Shown here: positions 1-8,560 of the stretch, piece after piece
Layout of the letters: each line of letters starts with the position of its first letter
Numbering within the stretch: the first letter of the stretch is position 1
NCBI RefSeq assembly: GCF_000368925.1
Contig: NZ_KB849755.1
Location: 1,682,318-1,746,317 of the forward strand
DNA from: Acinetobacter bereziniae LMG 1003 = CIP 70.12
Lineage (GTDB): Bacteria > Pseudomonadota > Gammaproteobacteria > Pseudomonadales > Moraxellaceae
Direction: 5' to 3'
DNA: 64,000 nt
Notes under the pieces: generated by a model
Told to the model about the DNA's origin: nothing
The model's input: only the letters and a program-made list of their open reading frames with translations
Databases searched by the model: none
Translations under genes and position numbers: made by a program

Positions 1-127
1 CACACCAACATATCTGTTTTTTTCATAAAGAAATAAAAAAACACTATTTTTAATTATAAAAAAACTGCGCAATAGTATTTTGGACGAGCTAAATAACAGA
101 TGATTTTTTAATTTTGAGGTTTTTATC

Positions 128-766
128 ATGACGCTACGACTAGGTGACATTGCACCAGATTTCACCCAAGAATCCAGTGAAGGACCCATTCACTTCTATG
201 ATTATTTGGGCGACAGCTGGGGAATTCTGTTTTCGCACCCTGCAGACTACACACCTGTGTGTACCACTGAACTTGGCTATACTGCAAAGTTAAAAAGTGA
301 ATTTGAAAAACGTGGCGTAAAAGCTATTGCCCTTTCAGTAGATGATGTTGAATCACACCGCGGATGGATTAACGACATCAACGAAACACAAAATACTCAG
401 GTGAACTTTCCGATACTTGCAGACAAAGATCGTAAAGTTTCAACGCTTTATGATTTTATCCATCCCAATGCCAGTGAAACTTTAACCGTTCGCTCCTTAA
501 TTATTATTGATCCCAATAAAAAAGTACGCCTCATTATTACCTACCCAGCATCAACTGGGCGTAATTTCCATGAAATTTTGCGAGTGATTGACTCATTACA
601 ACTGACAGATAATTATAAAGTAGCGACACCTGCCAACTGGCAAGATGGTGAGGATGTTGTGATTGTGCCTTCACTCAAAGATGAAGCGGAGTTGAAAGAG
701 CGCTTCCCAAAAGGCTATACGGCGGTTAAACCTTATTTACGTCTTACACCACAACCGAACAAATAA
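128..766 (+). CDS. 1-Cys peroxiredoxin (Prx6 type)
   Basis: Thiol peroxidase of 212 residues, the usual size of the Prx6/AhpC-TSA group, reducing hydrogen peroxide and organic hydroperoxides in the cytoplasm. The peroxidatic cysteine is Cys45 in the motif DYTPVCTTELG. The conserved Arg in LTVRS and the C-terminal extension after residue 165 (roughly 165-212) are typical of Prx6 members, which use no resolving cysteine of their own. No signal peptide is visible. The start ATG follows TTGAGG. It appears to be monocistronic: a strong hairpin with a T-run lies 45 bases past the stop, and the next gene is on the other strand. Family assignment is firm; the physiological reductant is unknown. Confidence 0.93.
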   Translation: MTLRLGDIAPDFTQESSEGPIHFYDYLGDSWGILFSHPADYTPVCTTELGYTAKLKSEFEKRGVKAIALSVDDVESHRGWINDINETQNTQVNFPILADKDRKVSTLYDFIHPNASETLTVRSLIIIDPNKKVRLIITYPASTGRNFHEILRVIDSLQLTDNYKVATPANWQDGEDVVIVPSLKDEAELKERFPKGYTAVKPYLRLTPQPNK

Positions 767-810
767 AATAACCCGCAACTACGTCATTTATTTAAACTAA
801 CTACTCTTTC

Positions 811-845
811 AAAAGATCACATTTTATATGTGATCTTTTTTATGC
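811..845 (+). terminator. rho-independent terminator after the peroxiredoxin gene
   Basis: A 12-bp perfect stem (811-822 pairing with 828-839, loop TTTAT) is followed by a T-rich run on the plus strand. It lies 45 bases downstream of the peroxiredoxin stop codon. The A-run on the 5' side means it could also work in the other direction, but the minus-strand LysM gene already has its own terminator. Confidence 0.8.
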
Positions 846-902
846 CATTTCTCTATTCAAGTCCAAGACACTCCTTATTAAAACCAGACTGAGTCTAAAA
901 TC

Positions 903-926
903 AAAAAAAGGCACCGAAGTGCCTTT
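903..926 (-). terminator. terminator of the LysM/BON gene
   Basis: On the minus strand, AAAGGCAC-TTCG-GTGCCTTT with a UUCG-type tetraloop is followed by a run of seven T (plus-strand A-run 903-909). It starts 18 bases past the stop codon of the LysM/BON gene. Confidence 0.88.
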
Positions 927-943
927 AATTCTATCTACAGCAC

Positions 944-1417
944 TTAAGCTGGAATACGCAAAACTTGTCCAGGAAAAATATCATCTGCATTTTTCAGTAA
1001 TGGGCGGTTTGCTTCAAAAATTTTATTGTATTGATTTGGATCACCATAAAATTCTTTTGAAATTTTTGACAAATTATCACCTGACTTCACCGTATAGAAT
1101 TTACTTTCTGGCTCTGGTGTAGCAACAGTCATTTGATCATCCACTTGAGCAACATGATCAACATTACCAATCGCAAGAACAATTTTCTCTTTATCTGCTT
1201 GGCTGTGTACTTGTCCACGAACAGTAGCTAAGTCTGTTTCAGAATTATAACTCACCGATAAACCGTCAATAGACAGACCTAAACTCTTCACGAGTCCAAG
1301 GAGTTTGTTCGCAACTTCTTGTGCAGAAGGCTCTGCTGGTGTTGCTGGTGCAGCTTGTGGCTCAGCAGGCGCTGTATTTTTTTTACCGATACCTTTTACG
1401 AAATCAAAAAGACCCAT
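944..1417 (-). CDS. BON and LysM domain protein (Kbp/YgaU type)
   Basis: A 157-residue protein. An Ala/Pro/Glu-rich linker (about 14-32) precedes a BON domain (about 33-95), and a C-terminal LysM module (about 107-156) contains YTVKSGDNLSKIS and ends PGQVLRIPA. The same architecture is found in E. coli YgaU/Kbp, a small protein reported to bind potassium and associated with osmotic stress. No signal peptide is seen (the start is MGLFDFVKGIG), so it is probably cytoplasmic like Kbp despite its peptidoglycan-type LysM. The start ATG has a good Shine-Dalgarno, GGAGAAC. It is a single gene with its own terminator. Domain calls are firm; the potassium role is carried over from the family. Confidence 0.9.
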   Translation of the reverse strand: MGLFDFVKGIGKKNTAPAEPQAAPATPAEPSAQEVANKLLGLVKSLGLSIDGLSVSYNSETDLATVRGQVHSQADKEKIVLAIGNVDHVAQVDDQMTVATPEPESKFYTVKSGDNLSKISKEFYGDPNQYNKIFEANRPLLKNADDIFPGQVLRIPA

Positions 1418-1645
1418 TTATGTTCTCCATATTTTATTTGGAACTTGTTTTTACTGTGAACTTTTATAAAAAATTATAAACTCTATTTTTATAGCGAAAA
1501 AATACAGCGAAATGCGTAGTCATTAGTGACAGAAAAGTAACCGTATGTAACCACTATTTTTTTGATTTTAGAATTATTTCAGCATGATCAAATATTTTGT
1601 TTAGGTGATTAAGCTTGATTTCATCTTTAAAAATATCCAGCAATA

Positions 1646-1671
1646 AAAAAACCACCTTTACGGTGGTTTTT
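1646..1671 (-). terminator. terminator after acpP
   Basis: On the minus strand the stem AAAACCACC/GGTGGTTTT is followed by a T-run. It lies about 35 bases downstream of the acpP stop and closes the fabD-fabG-acpP unit. Confidence 0.85.
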
Positions 1672-1705
1672 ACGCATAACAACGACGTGTTATACAATCA
1701 ACACA

Positions 1706-1942
1706 TTAACCAAGTTTTTTAGTTACATAGTCGATTGCTGATTGAACAGTCGTGATTTCGTTAGAATCTTCATCAGGGATAGTGATGTCGAAGTCATTTT
1801 CGAAAGACATAACAAGTTCTACTAGGTCTAAAGAATCCGCACCCAAATCATCCATGAAAGATGCTTCGTTTTTGATTTCTTCAGCTTTAATACCTAATTG
1901 TTCTGCAACAGCTTGTTTAATGCGTTGTTCGATATCGCTCAC
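1706..1942 (-). CDS. acpP: acyl carrier protein
   Basis: Carries growing acyl chains on 4'-phosphopantetheine during type II fatty-acid synthesis. The attachment site is Ser37 in GADSLDL. The protein is acidic and 78 residues long, the classical ACP length, if translation starts at the GTG at 1942. An ATG 15 bases further upstream (1957) would add five residues, but that ATG overlaps the Shine-Dalgarno itself: GAGGAG stands 8 bases before the GTG. The GTG is therefore preferred. It is the third gene of fabD-fabG-acpP, 86 bases after fabG, and is followed by a terminator. fabF is not downstream in this window. Confidence 0.95.
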   Translation of the reverse strand: MSDIEQRIKQAVAEQLGIKAEEIKNEASFMDDLGADSLDLVELVMSFENDFDITIPDEDSNEITTVQSAIDYVTKKLG

Positions 1943-2028
1943 AGGAATTCTCCTCATTGCTTGTGGCGGCTTTTAATTGCCTGATAGTTTAATTGAATAT
2001 TTACTTTTTTCAAAGTTTATACATCGCA

Positions 2029-2763
2029 TTACGCCATGTATAAACCACCATTTACGTGTAATACTGTGCCTGTAATGTAACTAGCTTTGTCAGAAGCCAA
2101 GAAACTCACAGCATCCGCAATGTCTTGTGGTTGACCAAAGCGGTTTAAGGCAACTTGATCACTCATTTTTTTACGAATGTCTTCGCTTAACTGCTCAGTC
2201 ATTTCAGTCGCAATAAAACCTGGAGCAATGCAGTTCACTGTAATTTGACGGCTACCCATCTCTTTTGCAAGGCTACGGCTAAACGCTTCAATACCTGCTT
2301 TTGCCGCTGAATAATTGGCTTGACCTGGGTTAGCAAAATGAGCAACGACAGAACTAATATTGATAATACGTCCAAAGCGAGCTTTGGTCATACCTTTCAA
2401 TACACGTTTAGACAAACGGAAAACAGCCTTGAGATGAATGTTGAGAATATCGTCCCAATCATCTTCAGACATACGCAATAATAGATTATCTTTGGTAATC
2501 CCTGCGTTATTGACCAATATCATCACTGAACCATATTTTTGTTCAATGTCAGATACCAATGCATCAATGGCTGTGCCGTCGCGTACATCAAGTACTGCGC
2601 CTACACCTTGCTCTGCAAAAGTCACAGAAAGTTTTTCTGCACCTGCTTCGGATGTTGCTGTACCGACAACAAAATAACCATCTTGAATTAATTGTTGAGC
2701 GATGGCAGCACCAATTCCTCTGCTTGCGCCTGTCACTAATGCAACTTTACGTTCTTGTGTCAT
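2029..2763 (-). CDS. fabG: 3-oxoacyl-ACP reductase
   Basis: NADPH-dependent reduction of 3-oxoacyl-ACP to 3-hydroxyacyl-ACP, the first reduction step of fatty-acid elongation. The 244-residue short-chain dehydrogenase has the cofactor motif TGASRGIG (13-20), LVNNAG, the catalytic Ser in NISSVV and the YxxxK pair in ANYSAAKAG. The length equals that of E. coli FabG. The start ATG overlaps the fabD stop by 4 bases (ATGA), indicating translational coupling, and acpP follows. Its place between fabD and acpP makes FabG the right member of this very large family. Confidence 0.96.
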   Translation of the reverse strand: MTQERKVALVTGASRGIGAAIAQQLIQDGYFVVGTATSEAGAEKLSVTFAEQGVGAVLDVRDGTAIDALVSDIEQKYGSVMILVNNAGITKDNLLLRMSEDDWDDILNIHLKAVFRLSKRVLKGMTKARFGRIINISSVVAHFANPGQANYSAAKAGIEAFSRSLAKEMGSRQITVNCIAPGFIATEMTEQLSEDIRKKMSDQVALNRFGQPQDIADAVSFLASDKASYITGTVLHVNGGLYMA

Positions 2764-3746
2764 GCAATTTTCCCTTCAGCCACTAAGATAGCATTCAGTG
2801 CATCTTCCATACGTGCTTGCGTATCAAGTGGAAATGCTTTTTCAATATTAGGTAAACGTTTTGCCAAATTTGCCAGTACATTACCAGGTCCGCACTCTGC
2901 AACATACTGGATACCTTGATCTTGTATGAGTTGCATGGTTTTGGTCCACTGTACAGATTGGTACAATTGCGCTGTTAACGCCTGACGTAACTGTGTGGTA
3001 TCTGTGGCAATTTCAGCATTGACATTTTGTATTACAGGAATACTTGGAAGCTCAATGGCAGTTTGTTCCAAAGCTTCTGCAAACCGTTCAGCAGCAGGTT
3101 TCATCAACGAACAATGAGATGGTACGGATACTGGTAAAGCAATCGCTTTGCCACCATTCTCTTTTGCCGCAACCATAACCGCTTCAACCAGCGTCTTATC
3201 CCCTGCAATAACAACTTGACCTTGTGCATTATAGTTTGCCGCTTCAACTGAGCCACGCCCTTGCACATTGGCTTGTTCACACAGTTCAATGACTTTTGCA
3301 TCCTCCAAACCGAGAATCGCAGCCATTGCACCTTGCCCTTGAGGTACTGCAGATTGCATCAATTGACCACGTAGATTGACCAATTTAACTGCATCAGCTA
3401 ATGTCATTGCATTTGCAGCAACCAAGGCGCTGTACTCACCTAATGAATGACCTGCAAGATACTTTGGTGCAACACCACCAAGATCCAACCATACACGCCA
3501 AAGCGCAATACTGGCTGTTAATAGTACAGGTTGAGTGTTTTCAGTTTGATCTAAACCCTCACCACTTTGCGCAATGTGCCATAAATCAAAACCAATGGCA
3601 TCTGAAGCTTCAGCAAAGGTTTCTTGTACACCACTAAACTGTTCTGCAAGTTCAGCAAGCATACCTACTTTTTGTGACCCTTGACCTGGAAACAAAAATG
3701 CAGTTTTTGTTGCTTGAGCTGCTTGTTCGAGTCGTTTGGCAGACAT
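2760..3746 (-). CDS. fabD: malonyl-CoA:ACP malonyltransferase
   Basis: Transfers malonyl from CoA to ACP, supplying the extender unit of fatty-acid synthesis. The 328-residue protein has the entry motif FLFPGQGSQ, the nucleophile Ser in GHSLGEYSAL and the catalytic His in SVPSHCSLM. It is the first gene of the unit, with AAGGGA 10 bases before the start. In E. coli, plsX and fabH sit between rpmF and fabD; here they are absent, and a terminator separates rpmF from fabD, so fabD-fabG-acpP must have its own promoter in 3747-3850. Confidence 0.95.
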   Translation of the reverse strand: MSAKRLEQAAQATKTAFLFPGQGSQKVGMLAELAEQFSGVQETFAEASDAIGFDLWHIAQSGEGLDQTENTQPVLLTASIALWRVWLDLGGVAPKYLAGHSLGEYSALVAANAMTLADAVKLVNLRGQLMQSAVPQGQGAMAAILGLEDAKVIELCEQANVQGRGSVEAANYNAQGQVVIAGDKTLVEAVMVAAKENGGKAIALPVSVPSHCSLMKPAAERFAEALEQTAIELPSIPVIQNVNAEIATDTTQLRQALTAQLYQSVQWTKTMQLIQDQGIQYVAECGPGNVLANLAKRLPNIEKAFPLDTQARMEDALNAILVAEGKIA

Positions 3747-3853
3747 ATAAAAAGTCCCTTATTTAATCTTGATCGTTTCCGATGCGGCAATTTTACAGAA
3801 AAAAAAAATTTATTTAATTGCGAAATACAACAAAAAATACGCATATACAAAAC

Positions 3854-3884
3854 AAAAAAAAGGGAGCTTTCGCTCCCATTTTTT
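3854..3884 (-). terminator. terminator after rpmF
   Basis: The hairpin GGGAGC-GAAA-GCTCCC (minus strand) is followed by eight T, with an A-run on the other arm. It lies about 30 bases past the rpmF stop and insulates fabD from rpmF transcription. Confidence 0.88.
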
Positions 3885-3913
3885 CACTAAGCTTACGCCT
3901 AATGCGTCAACAA

Positions 3914-4099
3914 TTATTCAGCATCAGCTGCTTTAGCGAATAATTGACGACCACGGTAGAAACCATCTTTAGTCACGTGGTGACGACGGTGAGTTTCACC
4001 TGAAGTTTGGTCTACAGTTAATGCATTCTCGGTTAAAGCGTCATGTGAACGGCGCATGTCACGGCGAGAGCGACTTTTACGGTTTTGCTGAACGGCCAT
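3914..4099 (-). CDS. rpmF: 50S ribosomal protein L32
   Basis: Small basic protein of the large ribosomal subunit, 61 residues. The N-terminus AVQQNRKSRSRRDMRRSHD and the segment HRRHHVTKDGFYRGRQ are characteristic of L32. The form lacks the four zinc-binding cysteines found in some phyla, as is usual in Gammaproteobacteria. It lies 74 bases downstream of yceD, its common partner across bacteria, and ends in a strong terminator. Confidence 0.97.
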   Translation of the reverse strand: MAVQQNRKSRSRRDMRRSHDALTENALTVDQTSGETHRRHHVTKDGFYRGRQLFAKAADAE

Positions 4100-4173
4100 G
4101 ATGGCTCCTTACAAATCGAAAAAATGGATCAGAACAAATTCGGTTGTCTTAACTTAACAGTATAACACAAAAT

Positions 4174-4737
4174 TTAGTTAAGTTTACCCTTCAAACTTGC
4201 CAAAACATCAAACGGGTTATCCCGTTTTTCTTCAACAATGTCCTGAACGGCTGGCTGATGCTTATGTTCACAAGCGTCATGCTTAGGAGACAAAGGCATC
4301 AACAATAACAATTCATCTTCTAAAAGCGCGAGTAAATCAACAGTTGCAGGAGTATTGGTTAAATAATCTCCCTTGGTTGTTGCTTCACTTTCACCTAATA
4401 CGATGAAATCAGCATCCTCATCCAAGCGCTCTATCAGTGACTCATCATCTATTAAAGCCAAATGGAAATCAGAAACCAGAGGAATTTCAACAGAATCCAG
4501 ACAACGCTGACATTCCATTGGAACTTTAGTATCTACATGACCATCTAACCATACGATACGATGATACGCATCCATTGATAGCTTACAGTCTATATTGATC
4601 AATTGATCATCAATTGATCCAACAGCTTCACGGGAAATACGAACAAAGCGAGACAATGGCAGTGTACCTGACCATGTAAAGCCTTGTTCAGCCCATTTAA
4701 ACGGCTCTATCTGTGCCGGAAAGGTATTTGCTGACAT
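4174..4737 (-). CDS. yceD: YceD/DUF177 family protein (23S rRNA accumulation)
   Basis: A 187-residue protein of the DUF177 family, named in E. coli for its effect on 23S rRNA levels. The family core MECQRCLDSVEIPL is at about 95-108. A second cysteine/histidine cluster (CEHKHQP) lies before the C-terminal NPFDVLASLKGKL, a tail typical of the family. The conserved yceD-rpmF pair confirms the call. The molecular mechanism is not known from the sequence. The start at 4737 has only a weak ribosome binding site. Confidence 0.9.
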   Translation of the reverse strand: MSANTFPAQIEPFKWAEQGFTWSGTLPLSRFVRISREAVGSIDDQLINIDCKLSMDAYHRIVWLDGHVDTKVPMECQRCLDSVEIPLVSDFHLALIDDESLIERLDEDADFIVLGESEATTKGDYLTNTPATVDLLALLEDELLLLMPLSPKHDACEHKHQPAVQDIVEEKRDNPFDVLASLKGKLN

Positions 4738-4834
4738 AATTAAGGCGGCAATTCTACAAATTCATAGGTACTCTGTCAAAGATTAAGATACAATTTTGTA
4801 CTTATTTAGACAGATCTCTTGAGTAATACAAGCC

Positions 4835-5500
4835 ATGCATCAGTTGCAGCCGCAACCTGAAGTCACTACTTCATTACAATTTAACACCCGCTTAACCTCT
4901 GAAAACACATTGGAAGTGACCGATGTGCAACGCTCCCAATGGGAGAATTTGCAAACAGAAGCCCAGCAAGTAGATTGGCTTATCTTACACTTTAATCGTT
5001 GGTTTTCCCACCTAAATGTAATACTTGTTCGTGGTGATTTTGAACCTGAATATTTTCCTGCAACAAAAGACCAGCCTGCGCGTATTCAATTTGCACATGG
5101 ATTTTTTAATAGTGCTTTACATGAAATTAGTCATTGGACCATTGCAGGTGAACAACGTCGATTGTTACCTGATTTAGGCTATTGGTATGCGCCAGATGGA
5201 CGTACAGCTGAGCAACAAGCATTGTTTGAACAGGTTGAAATCAAACCTCAAGCCATAGAATGGTTATTCTCTAAAGCATTTGGACGAAAATTTCGAGTCT
5301 CACTGGATAATCTCACTGGAGAAGGGGGTGATGGTGCTAGATTTAAAGATCATGTTTATGCTCAGGTACAACACTTTTTTTCAGGTGAAACTAAACTTCC
5401 TCGCGATGCAAAACACTTTATTGAATGTATTTGTGCATACACTCGAGGTGGCAAAACATTACAAAGCAGTGAGTTCAACCGAAATGATTTAGATGGTTAA
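4835..5500 (+). CDS. epmC: elongation factor P hydroxylase
   Basis: Hydroxylates the modified lysine of translation factor EF-P after EpmA and EpmB have acted. The 221-residue protein matches YfcM/EpmC by its central signature HGFFNSALHEISHW followed by GEQRR, GYWYAPDGR and VEIKPQAIEWLF. The HExxHW-like HEISHW and nearby acidic residues are the likely metal ligands. It lies alone on the plus strand, divergent from yceD. Neither epmA nor epmB is in the window, so the complete pathway must be confirmed elsewhere in the genome. Confidence 0.9.
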   Translation: MHQLQPQPEVTTSLQFNTRLTSENTLEVTDVQRSQWENLQTEAQQVDWLILHFNRWFSHLNVILVRGDFEPEYFPATKDQPARIQFAHGFFNSALHEISHWTIAGEQRRLLPDLGYWYAPDGRTAEQQALFEQVEIKPQAIEWLFSKAFGRKFRVSLDNLTGEGGDGARFKDHVYAQVQHFFSGETKLPRDAKHFIECICAYTRGGKTLQSSEFNRNDLDG

Positions 5501-5768
5501 TCAAAATAAGTTAACTCAAACATCTTTACCAACTCATTTCGCCATCTTGATTCTATGGCTGGCGATATAATTGCAATCAGAGTCCACTCATTCGCACTAG
5601 ATCGACATAGATTTTAGTGAATGTCATATTCAAAAGCTAAAATACCTGAGCCATCGTTCTAATATTATTAAAATATGAATGAGTTCAAATAAAATTACAA
5701 ATAATGGTGTTCTTAACCATTTATTTTCAATACCATATATCAATAGATAATAAATCAGGAGAATAAAT

Positions 5769-6386
5769 ATGCTGCATTTAAGAGTACATCCTGACAATCC
5801 TCAACCACGTTTAATTAGTCAAGCTGTAGAAAGAATTCGAGCAGGTGATGTTGTGGTCTATCCAACAGATGCGGCTTATGCCATAGGCTGTCAGATTGGA
5901 AATAAGAATGCGATGGAACGTATTGCTCAGATTCGTGGCTTAGGTGCCAAACATCAATACGCCATTATTTGTGCTGACTTATCAGATATCGCCACTTATG
6001 CCAAAGTAGACAATGCAATGTATCGACTACTTAAAGCCAATACACCTGCAGTCACCACGTATATTTTACCTGCAACCAGTGAAGTACCGCGTCGCTTAAT
6101 GCATCCAAAGAAAAAAACCATCGGTCTACGTGTTCCAAGTAATCCTGTCTGTCAAATGCTGTTAAAAGAGTTGGGAGAACCCTTACTGACAAGTACCTTG
6201 ATTTTACCCGGTCAAGATGCACCAATGGATGATCCCTACGATATTGAACAATTATTGGAAAAACGCATTGATGTATTTATTGACAGTGGTTTGGGAACTT
6301 TAACCACCACTAGTATTGTCGATCTCTCTGGAGTAAATCCAGAAATTGTTCGTCGTGGTGTGGGCGATGTCAGCGCTTTTGAATAA
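5769..6386 (+). CDS. YciO/YrdC/Sua5 family protein (threonylcarbamoyl-AMP synthase-like)
   Basis: A 205-residue YrdC-fold protein. The N-terminal PTDAAYAIGCQIGN, the KKTIGLRVPSNPV motif and the C-terminal SGLGTLTTTSIVDLSG fit the YciO branch better than true TsaC. YrdC/TsaC makes threonylcarbamoyl-AMP for the t6A tRNA modification. YciO paralogues share the fold, but their activity is less certain. The Shine-Dalgarno AGGAG lies 8 bases before the start. The 268 bases upstream hold no gene that could be recognised. The annotated enzyme name should be treated as a family label. Confidence 0.85.
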   Translation: MLHLRVHPDNPQPRLISQAVERIRAGDVVVYPTDAAYAIGCQIGNKNAMERIAQIRGLGAKHQYAIICADLSDIATYAKVDNAMYRLLKANTPAVTTYILPATSEVPRRLMHPKKKTIGLRVPSNPVCQMLLKELGEPLLTSTLILPGQDAPMDDPYDIEQLLEKRIDVFIDSGLGTLTTTSIVDLSGVNPEIVRRGVGDVSAFE

Positions 6387-6471
6387 GCGCTGGACATTTA
6401 AGTTTTAAAGCGATCTCTTTCTCGAAGTCACATGAATAACATTAATCACTCTAATATTAATCATGTGATCA

Positions 6472-7266
6472 TCAAAAATTATAGGTTAATCCCGTATAAA
6501 AGATAGTTGTTGTTTTTTCATTTATTAAAGGTCCATTTTGGGCTTTATTGGGTAAGAACTCTTGCTTGACTGCACCACTCAAACTAATGTTCTTTGTAAT
6601 ATTATAGATTGCACCTAGCGAAACTTGCGGGACAAGCAATTGATTTGGTTTGTAAGATGTAACACCTCGAGCAACTTCACTATCCAATACACCATAGTAA
6701 TAATTTGCTCGCTTATCAGAGAGCCAATTTACACCAACATTTGGAATAATGGTGAGCTCTGGGGTAAGACTCCAAAAATATTCATATTTTAAACGCAACT
6801 CCGCACCTTTACTCGCTCCACCAACATCATTGACAGCTTGTAAAGAAAGTTGGCCATAAGGTGAATGAATAAGCCCTTCAAAACCTAAATCAACACTTAA
6901 ATCTCGGTCTTCCAATTGAGATTTGTTTAGATTTTTTTCTGCTAATTTTCTTCTACTGAGTTTATCAACGTCTAAAATCATCATACTGGCATTTGCAATC
7001 GCACTAAATTTAACCACCTGATTTTGATATAGATTAGCACCTGCATACAAACCACGAACAAAAAAACGATCACTTTCATATGCAATAACAGGAACAGGGA
7101 TAACTTCTGTTTTTTCTCCTACATACATTCCAGTACGCCCAACTACCCCCATGCCTAAACTCACACCCTTAACCTTATTAATTTGCTTAATTGTTTTATC
7201 TACATCCGCCGCAAAAACAACAAAAGGGAAACACAATAACGTGGTAAATACAGTTCTTTTCAACAT
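6472..7266 (-). CDS. MipA/OmpV family outer-membrane protein
   Basis: A 264-residue outer-membrane protein if started at the ATG at 7266. That start gives a clean Sec signal peptide (MLKRTVFTTLLCFPFVVFA, then ADVDK). An upstream in-frame GTG (7278) would add four residues and is less likely, because AGGTGG lies about 12 bases before the ATG. The repeating amphipathic strand pattern and terminal aromatic residue (TGLTYNF) fit a beta-barrel. Members are named after MipA (murein hydrolase scaffolding) and OmpV, but many act otherwise. It stands alone, convergent with the preceding gene. Confidence 0.83.
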   Translation of the reverse strand: MLKRTVFTTLLCFPFVVFAADVDKTIKQINKVKGVSLGMGVVGRTGMYVGEKTEVIPVPVIAYESDRFFVRGLYAGANLYQNQVVKFSAIANASMMILDVDKLSRRKLAEKNLNKSQLEDRDLSVDLGFEGLIHSPYGQLSLQAVNDVGGASKGAELRLKYEYFWSLTPELTIIPNVGVNWLSDKRANYYYGVLDSEVARGVTSYKPNQLLVPQVSLGAIYNITKNISLSGAVKQEFLPNKAQNGPLINEKTTTIFYTGLTYNF

Positions 7267-7742
7267 CTTCCATCCCACCTATATTAAGAAATTTTAAATA
7301 ATAACACTTATTAAACAACGCAAAACACCAACTTAAGTAAATTTAATCAATTAATTAAATTTACTATAGCCGTTATAAATTATTTTTAAATTTACATAAA
7401 AATTAATAAAAACAAAATATTACAAACATAATTTATTCAAAAAGATATATCTGATTTTAAAAATAAATGCGAACTTCGTTACAAAGTTGTATACAACCCT
7501 ACCCCATCATCAAAAAATTATTTAAAAAATCTTAAATTCAACTCTTAATTTATGAAGATACAGCGCATAAAAATTTTGATTTTCAAACAAAGCCCTTGTT
7601 GTGATTATTGATCCAATTGAAGATTTCTCTTTTGAAATGCGCTTCCAAGGTAGAGATTTGAGTAGTTTATGATTATTTTAGATTGGTATTTTTTCCAATT
7701 CAGTTTATAAACAAAGCACAATCCTAAAAACAAAGCATCATT
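7267..7742. other. AT-rich intergenic region with a 12-bp palindrome
   Basis: A stretch of 476 bases between the divergently transcribed MipA/OmpV and metallo-hydrolase genes. It is very AT-rich and has no credible reading frame. The only clear structure is the perfect palindrome GTTGTATACAAC at 7486-7497, about 220 bases upstream of the OmpV start, which could be a regulator site. No promoter elements were assigned. Confidence 0.5.
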
Positions 7743-8558
7743 ATGATATACAACATTCATCATTTACATTGTGGAACGATGTGTCCAATCTGTGCACCCA
7801 TTTATGGGCAAAAGGGCTTACATGCAAAAATGGTCTGCCACTGCCTCTTAGTTGAAACCGATAAAGGCTTAGTACTGATTGATACAGGATTTGGGACCCA
7901 AGATTATCTTCACCCTCAAGTACGCCTAGGCAAGTTATTTTCAAAGGTCAGTGCTATTCAATTTGATTTTACACTGACCGCACTCGCACAAATTCAACAA
8001 CTCGGCTTTCAGCCTTCTGATGTGAAACATATTTTAGTCAGTCATTTAGACCTAGATCATGCTGGAGGAATTTCAGACTTTCCTCAAGCCACGATTCATA
8101 TTCTATCCAGTGAATATAATGCCGCTCAAAAACTATCGGTGATGAATAAATTACGTTATCGCCCACAACAATTTAAAAATCATCGTCACTGGAACTTTCT
8201 TGAGCCCAAGAATGGAGAATCTTGGTTTAATTTTCACAAGGTTCAAGGTTTTCATATATTTAATGATGAAATTTTATTGATTCCATTACTGGGACATACC
8301 ACCGGACACTGTGGTATTGCGATTAAACAACACAATGGATGGGTATTCTTCTGTGGGGATGCTTATTACAGCCATTTGGAATTAGATCCAAATCATAAGC
8401 TTCCACTATTGGATAAACTTGAACGCTTATTTGCAGAAAATAATACCGCTCGTTTAAAAACACTTTCTGAAATCCAACGTTTGGCACACAATGAGCCTCG
8501 CATCGAAATAATTTGTGCGCATGATCCCGTTGAACTTGACCGCTACCTTGTAAAATAA
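7743..8558 (+). CDS. MBL-fold metallo-hydrolase (lactonase-like)
   Basis: A 271-residue cytoplasmic metallo-beta-lactamase-fold hydrolase. Metal-binding motifs are SHLDLDHAGG (HxDxDH in place of the more common HxHxDH), GHTTGHCG and FFCGDAYY, in the order seen in N-acyl homoserine lactonases and related lactonases. The family hydrolyses many esters and lactones, so the substrate is unknown. It is followed after two bases by the lipoprotein phosphatase gene and the two are probably co-transcribed. The ribosome binding site is weak. Confidence 0.85.
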   Translation: MIYNIHHLHCGTMCPICAPIYGQKGLHAKMVCHCLLVETDKGLVLIDTGFGTQDYLHPQVRLGKLFSKVSAIQFDFTLTALAQIQQLGFQPSDVKHILVSHLDLDHAGGISDFPQATIHILSSEYNAAQKLSVMNKLRYRPQQFKNHRHWNFLEPKNGESWFNFHKVQGFHIFNDEILLIPLLGHTTGHCGIAIKQHNGWVFFCGDAYYSHLELDPNHKLPLLDKLERLFAENNTARLKTLSEIQRLAHNEPRIEIICAHDPVELDRYLVK

Positions 8559-8560
8559 TC

